From Hyphomicrobiales bacterium (GTDB lineage Bacteria; Pseudomonadota; Alphaproteobacteria; Rhizobiales; Aestuariivirgaceae), in the NCBI GenBank assembly GCA_027067085.1, contig JAMOMM010000247.1:1-11323 (forward strand): a stretch of 11,323 nucleotides of DNA, written 5' to 3'. Both the position numbers and the translations under genes were made by a program. Under the pieces are notes generated by a model. It saw only the letters and a list, made by a program, of their open reading frames with translations, did no database searches and was not told the origin of the DNA. Of the stretch, positions 7,847 to 11,323 are shown in pieces (positions within the stretch are counted from its first letter, which is position 1; each line of letters opens with the position of its first letter).

Positions 7847-10800
7847 TGAATGACTATAAAACCATTGCTGAGTCCAATAACTTTATCGTGTTGGATAAAT
7901 ACAGCAAAGAGTGGCAAGTAAAGGAGAGCTACCAAAGCGAAGATGACCTGGAGCGGGAGTTTATTGAGGATTTGCAAAGTCAGGGCTATGGGTATGTGCC
8001 CGGTCTAAACACACCGGAGAAAATGCTGGCCAATGTGCGCTTGCAGCTGCAAGAGCTGAATAAGGTGCAGTTTTTAGACGGTGAGTGGTTACGCTTTGTT
8101 GAGACCTATTTGGATAAACCCAGCGATACTATTGTTGATAAAACCCGAAAAATCCATGATGACTACATTCATGACTTTGTTTTTGATGATGGGCATATTC
8201 AGAATATCTATCTATTAGACAAGAAAAATATTACCCGCAATAAATTGCAGGTGATCAAACAGTTTGAACAAACTGGCACACACGCCAACCGTTATGATGT
8301 GACCGTGCTGGTCAATGGCTTGCCCCTGGTGCAGATAGAGCTAAAAAAACGCGGTGTGGCGATTCGTGAGGCCTTTAATCAAGTGCACCGTTACAGTAAA
8401 GAGAGCTTAAATAGCGAGCACTCCTTGTATAAGTATTTGCAGTTGTTTGTGATTTCAAACGGTACCGATAGCCGTTATTTTGCCAATACTACCCAGCGCA
8501 ATAAAAACAGCTTTGATTTCTCCATGAATTGGGCGAAGGCCGATAACAGTCTGATTAAGGACTTAAAAGACTTTACCGCTACCTTTTTCCAGAAAAACAG
8601 CCTGTTAAATGTGTTGCTGCATTATTCGGTATTTGATGTCAGTAATACCTTGCTGGTGATGCGCCCCTACCAGATTGCGGCAACGGAGCGTATTTTGCGA
8701 AAGATAAAGTGCTCTTTTGAAGCCAAAAGCTGGAGAAAATCCGAAAGTGGCGGTTACATCTGGCACACCACGGGTTCTGGTAAAACCTTAACCAGTTTTA
8801 AAGCGGCACGCTTGGCGACTGAGCTGGACTTTATCGACAAGGTCTTTTTTGTGGTGGATCGTAAAGATTTGGATTACCAAACCATGAAAGAGTACCAGCG
8901 CTTTTCACCCGATAGTGTCAATGGCTCTGACAGCACCGCCGGGCTCAAGCGCAACCTGGATAAAGATGATAATAAGATCATTGTCACTACCATTCAAAAA
9001 CTCAATAACCTGATGAAAAGTGAAAACGATTTGCCCATTTACAACCAGCAAGTGGTGTTTATTTTTGATGAGGCGCACCGCAGTCAGTTTGGTGAAGCGC
9101 AGAAAAACCTGAAGAAGAAGTTTAAAAAGTTTTATCAGTTTGGTTTTACCGGTACACCAATATTCCCGGAAAACGCGCTGGGGGCCGAAACCACGGCCAG
9201 TGTGTTTGGCCGTGAGTTGCATTCCTACGTCATCACCGATGCCATTCGCGATGAAAAGGTGTTGAAGTTCAAGGTGGACTACAACGATGTACGCCCACAG
9301 TTTAAGGCGATTGAAAGCGAGCAGGATGAGAAAAAACTCAGCGCTGCTGAAAACAGGCAGGCCTTGTTGCATCCCGACCGTATTCGGGAGATCTCGCACT
9401 ATATCTTAAATAACTACCGGCAAAAGACGCATCGCCAGCAAGCCGCCTCCAAGGGCTTTAATGCCATGTTTGCCGTGAGCAGTGTGGATGCCGCCAAGCT
9501 CTATTATGAGTCATTCAGAAATTTGCAGGAGGGCAGTGATAAACCGCTTAAAGTGGCCACTATCTTCTCCTTTGCCGCCAATGAAGAGCAGGATGCCGTG
9601 GGCGATATTCTGGATGAAAGCTTTGATGTTTCCGCCATGAATAGCAGTGCCAAGGAGTTTTTAAGCGCGGCCATTGACGACTATAACGTATCATTTGAAA
9701 CCAACTTTGGCGTAGACAGTAATGGCTTTCAAAACTATTACCGTGACCTTGCGTTGCGCGTGCAGAACCAGGATATCGACTTGCTGATTGTGGTGGGCAT
9801 GTTTCTGACAGGCTTTGATGCTCCCACGCTGAACACCTTGTTTGTGGATAAAAATCTACGTTATCACGGGTTGATGCAGGCTTTTTCACGTACCAATCGT
9901 ATTTACGATGCCACCAAGACTTTTGGCAATATTGTGACCTTCCGTGATTTAGAACAGGCAACCGTAGATGCCATCACCCTGTTTGGTGATAACAATACCA
10001 AAAATGTGATATTGGAAAAAAGCTATCAGGAGTATATGGAAGGTTTTACCGATGTGATAACCGGTAAAGCCAGACGCGGTTATATTGAGGTGGTCACGGA
10101 GTTGCAGGAGCGTTTCTCCAATCCCGAAGCGATTGTAAAAGAGTCCGATAAAAAAGCCTTTGCGAAACTATTTGGTGAATATTTGCGTGTGGAGAACGTG
10201 CTGCAAAACTACGATGAATTTGCCAGCTTGAAAGCCTTGCAGAGCGTTGATATGGATGCCCCGGAGGTGGTTGAGGAATTTAAGGCCAAGCATTATTTAA
10301 ATGACGAAGAGCTTGAAATGCTGCAAGCCATTAAGATGCCTGCGGAACGCAAGATTCAAGATTACCGTTCAAGCTATAACGATATTCGCGATTGGCTGCG
10401 CCGTGAAAAAGCGGCTAATGAAAAAGAGAGCTCTACCATTGATTGGGACGATGTGGTTTTTGAGGTTGATCTGCTTAAATCACAGGAGATTAATCTGGAT
10501 TACATTCTGGAACTGATCTTCGAAAATAATAAGAAGTTTAAAGATAAAGCAGCATTGATTGAAGACGTACGCCGGGTTGTTCGTGCCAGCCTTGGCAACC
10601 GAGCCAAAGAGAGCCTGCTGGTTGATTTTATAAACCAAACCGATCTTGACCAGATTGGTGATAAGGCCAGCGTTATTGATGCCTTTTTCAGCTTTGCCCA
10701 AGCGGAACAACAGCGTGAAGCAGAAGAGCTAATTAGTACTGAATCCCTGAATGAAGAAGCGGCTAAACGTTATATTGTCTCATCGTTAAAACGAGAATAT

Positions 10801-10962
10801 GCCAGCGAAAATGGCACTGAGCTAAATGCCATTCTGCCTAAAATGAGCCCACTTAATCCTCAATACTTAACCAAAAAGCAAAGCGTATTCCAAAAGATTG
10901 CTGCTTTTATTGAGAAGTTTAAAGGGGTGGGAGGGCAGGTCGGTAATCCCACCGAAAACTAA
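7846..10962 (+). CDS. hsdR: type IC restriction endonuclease/translocase subunit HsdR
   Basis: A 1038-residue motor and nuclease subunit that, with HsdM and HsdS, translocates unmethylated DNA using ATP and cuts it at a distance. The nuclease centre is D151, E165 and K167 (RYDVTVLV, then QIELKKRG). These are the same residue numbers I recall for EcoR124I HsdR, which is also 1038 residues. The Walker A motif TTGSGKT has K313. DEAH is at 408-411, FTGTP at 434-438, motif V GMFLTGFD at 651-658, and motif VI QAFSRTNR at 678-685. By analogy the order is nuclease (to ~260), two RecA-like helicase domains (~261-731), a helical domain, and a C-terminal region that docks on the methylase. Translation probably depends on coupling to rhuM (TAATG); the upstream ribosome site is poor. 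All motifs are intact, so restriction should be active. Confidence 0.97.
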   Translation: MNDYKTIAESNNFIVLDKYSKEWQVKESYQSEDDLEREFIEDLQSQGYGYVPGLNTPEKMLANVRLQLQELNKVQFLDGEWLRFVETYLDKPSDTIVDKTRKIHDDYIHDFVFDDGHIQNIYLLDKKNITRNKLQVIKQFEQTGTHANRYDVTVLVNGLPLVQIELKKRGVAIREAFNQVHRYSKESLNSEHSLYKYLQLFVISNGTDSRYFANTTQRNKNSFDFSMNWAKADNSLIKDLKDFTATFFQKNSLLNVLLHYSVFDVSNTLLVMRPYQIAATERILRKIKCSFEAKSWRKSESGGYIWHTTGSGKTLTSFKAARLATELDFIDKVFFVVDRKDLDYQTMKEYQRFSPDSVNGSDSTAGLKRNLDKDDNKIIVTTIQKLNNLMKSENDLPIYNQQVVFIFDEAHRSQFGEAQKNLKKKFKKFYQFGFTGTPIFPENALGAETTASVFGRELHSYVITDAIRDEKVLKFKVDYNDVRPQFKAIESEQDEKKLSAAENRQALLHPDRIREISHYILNNYRQKTHRQQAASKGFNAMFAVSSVDAAKLYYESFRNLQEGSDKPLKVATIFSFAANEEQDAVGDILDESFDVSAMNSSAKEFLSAAIDDYNVSFETNFGVDSNGFQNYYRDLALRVQNQDIDLLIVVGMFLTGFDAPTLNTLFVDKNLRYHGLMQAFSRTNRIYDATKTFGNIVTFRDLEQATVDAITLFGDNNTKNVILEKSYQEYMEGFTDVITGKARRGYIEVVTELQERFSNPEAIVKESDKKAFAKLFGEYLRVENVLQNYDEFASLKALQSVDMDAPEVVEEFKAKHYLNDEELEMLQAIKMPAERKIQDYRSSYNDIRDWLRREKAANEKESSTIDWDDVVFEVDLLKSQEINLDYILELIFENNKKFKDKAALIEDVRRVVRASLGNRAKESLLVDFINQTDLDQIGDKASVIDAFFSFAQAEQQREAEELISTESLNEEAAKRYIVSSLKREYASENGTELNAILPKMSPLNPQYLTKKQSVFQKIAAFIEKFKGVGGQVGNPTEN

Positions 10963-11012
10963 CCGACCTTAAAAGTAGAATTTTCTCGTAAACTACACGA
11001 AGGAGATTTCTT

Positions 11013-11084
11013 ATGCTGATTCTAGCCATTTTAGTAACACCGCATTTAGTAATGCTGCCTCGATGTTACTATGAGTGTTACTAA
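11013..11084 (+). CDS. short ORF (23 codons) with strong ribosome site
   Basis: GAAGGAGA (10999-11006) lies 6 bases before the ATG at 11013. The frame (MLILAILVTPHLVM and onward) ends at 11084. The ribosome site is better than that of most genes here. However, the peptide is very short, hydrophobic, and its second half is dictated by the TTAGTAAC repeats. It may be the start of a gene cut off when the junction formed, or a non-functional frame. Confidence 0.2.
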   Translation: MLILAILVTPHLVMLPRCYYECY

Positions 11085-11103
11085 AAAGCGAAGATGTTAC
11101 TAA
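11029..11103. repeat. cluster of five TTAGTAAC-type sites
   Basis: Forward copies are TTAGTAAC at 11031-11038 and TTAGTAAT at 11046-11053. Inverse copies are GTTACTAT at 11065-11072 and GTTACTAA at 11077-11084 and 11096-11103. The outer pair TTTTAGTAACAC (11029-11040) and GTGTTACTAAAA (11075-11086) is a perfect 12-base inverted repeat. The clustering and the position 94-168 bases from the tmRNA 3' end fit protein-binding sites, for example arm sites of a tyrosine integrase. No integrase is in the window. Confidence 0.6.
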
Positions 11104-11124
11104 GCCTTATAGGATGCTATAGGC

Positions 11125-11167
11125 AATAAAAAACCCGATAAGCCGTTGTTCTATATGGCTTATCGGG
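11125..11167 (-). terminator. rho-independent terminator of ssrA
   Basis: The stem CCCGATAAGCC (11134-11144) pairs perfectly over 11 bases with GGCTTATCGGG (11157-11167) around a 12-base loop. On the minus strand it is followed directly by TTTTTTATT (11133-11125), a good U-tract, about 30 bases downstream of the tmRNA 3' end. On the plus strand CTGTTTT follows, so it may weakly stop hsd transcripts too. Confidence 0.85.
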
Positions 11168-11196
11168 CTGTTTTAGGTTCTTGATGAACCCTCTTT

Positions 11197-11323
11197 TGGT
11201 GGAGGCGGCGGGAATCGAACCCGCGTCCGCAAATCCTCTGCCGTTGGCTCTACATGCTTATCCGCGTCATTGTGTTTAACTGGCTGCTACCCGACGGGCG
11301 AGGAAGACAGACAGCGATTCTGG
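11197..11323 (-). ncRNA. ssrA: tmRNA (ssrA), 3' part, running off the window
   Basis: Read on the minus strand, the sequence ends GGTTCGATTCCCGCCGCC followed by TCCACCA. The T-arm stem GCGGG/CCCGC encloses the loop TTCGATT, and a 3' CCA is encoded. Upstream on that strand, AUAAGCAUGUAGAGCC and GCGGACGCGGG match the conserved 3' region of proteobacterial tmRNA rather than any tRNA. The RNA rescues stalled ribosomes together with SmpB, tagging the stuck protein for degradation. The tag-coding part and 5' end lie beyond the right edge. The ssrA 3' end is a well-known integration target for genomic islands, and here it sits next to a restriction-modification operon. Confidence 0.93.

Larger units (their letters stand above)
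10963..11133. other. spacer between hsdR and the ssrA terminator, with repeated TTAGTAAC sites
   Basis: No convincing gene is present. The stretch holds a short ORF with a good ribosome site (11013-11084), five TTAGTAAC-like cores between 11031 and 11103, and a small imperfect hairpin GCCTTATAG/CTATAGGC before the A-run. It probably marks the junction between the island and the chromosomal ssrA region. Confidence 0.5.

Noticed and set aside
8905..9399. A 164-codon minus-strand frame inside hsdR
   Set aside because: It lies wholly within the helicase coding region, shows no recognisable domain, and is explained as a shadow of hsdR.
10937..10969. Inverted repeat AGGTCGGT/ACCGACCT at the end of hsdR as a terminator
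   Set aside because: The 8-base stem has a 17-base loop, lies mostly in the coding sequence, and no T-run follows.
11173..11196. Small hairpin GGTTC-TTGAT-GAACC just beyond the tmRNA end as an att core
   Set aside because: It is only a 5-base stem and may be part of the ssrA trailer. No second copy of it or of the tmRNA 3' end was found in the window.

Overview
The window looks like a gammaproteobacterial accessory island next to ssrA. This rests on the type IC HsdM/HsdR proteins, which closely resemble EcoR124I-type enzymes, on a gamma-type tmRNA 3' end, and on two intergenic palindrome families that I associate with such genomes. The taxon is inferred, not proven. No integrase or transposase gene is visible.

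Left part (1-2289). A toxin-antitoxin pair opens the window: a 16-bp perfect palindrome, an XRE-type antitoxin/repressor, and an overlapping AbiEii-type nucleotidyltransferase toxin. Next comes a gene of unrecognised family (1343-2011) broken by two single-base frame shifts and probably cut short at its 3' end. A 278-base spacer follows, with a possible reverse-strand gene relic and a -10-like box before hsdM.

Main part (2290-10962). This is one forward operon, hsdM - kilA-N - fic - hsdS - rhuM - hsdR. It encodes a complete type IC restriction-modification system: a methyltransferase, a two-domain specificity subunit with an EcoR124-style 12-bp tandem repeat, and a 1038-residue nuclease/translocase. 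Three accessory genes are inserted: a KilA-N protein, a self-inhibited Fic AMP-transferase and a RhuM protein.

The three gaps inside the operon (after kilA-N, fic and hsdS) each hold a palindromic repeat. Each is also crossed by a short open frame that begins at or just after the upstream stop and ends on, or within a few bases of, the downstream start. The ribosome would therefore meet an almost unbroken chain of stop/start junctions over 8.6 kb. The last codons of hsdM are echoed just before fic and more weakly before hsdS, which suggests that the accessory genes entered as cassettes between hsdM and hsdS.

Right part (10963-11323). A 171-base spacer carries five copies of a TTAGTAAC-like core, a short ORF with a good ribosome site, and a strong hairpin that terminates ssrA on the minus strand. 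The 3' end of ssrA (tmRNA), a classical integration target, runs off the right edge.
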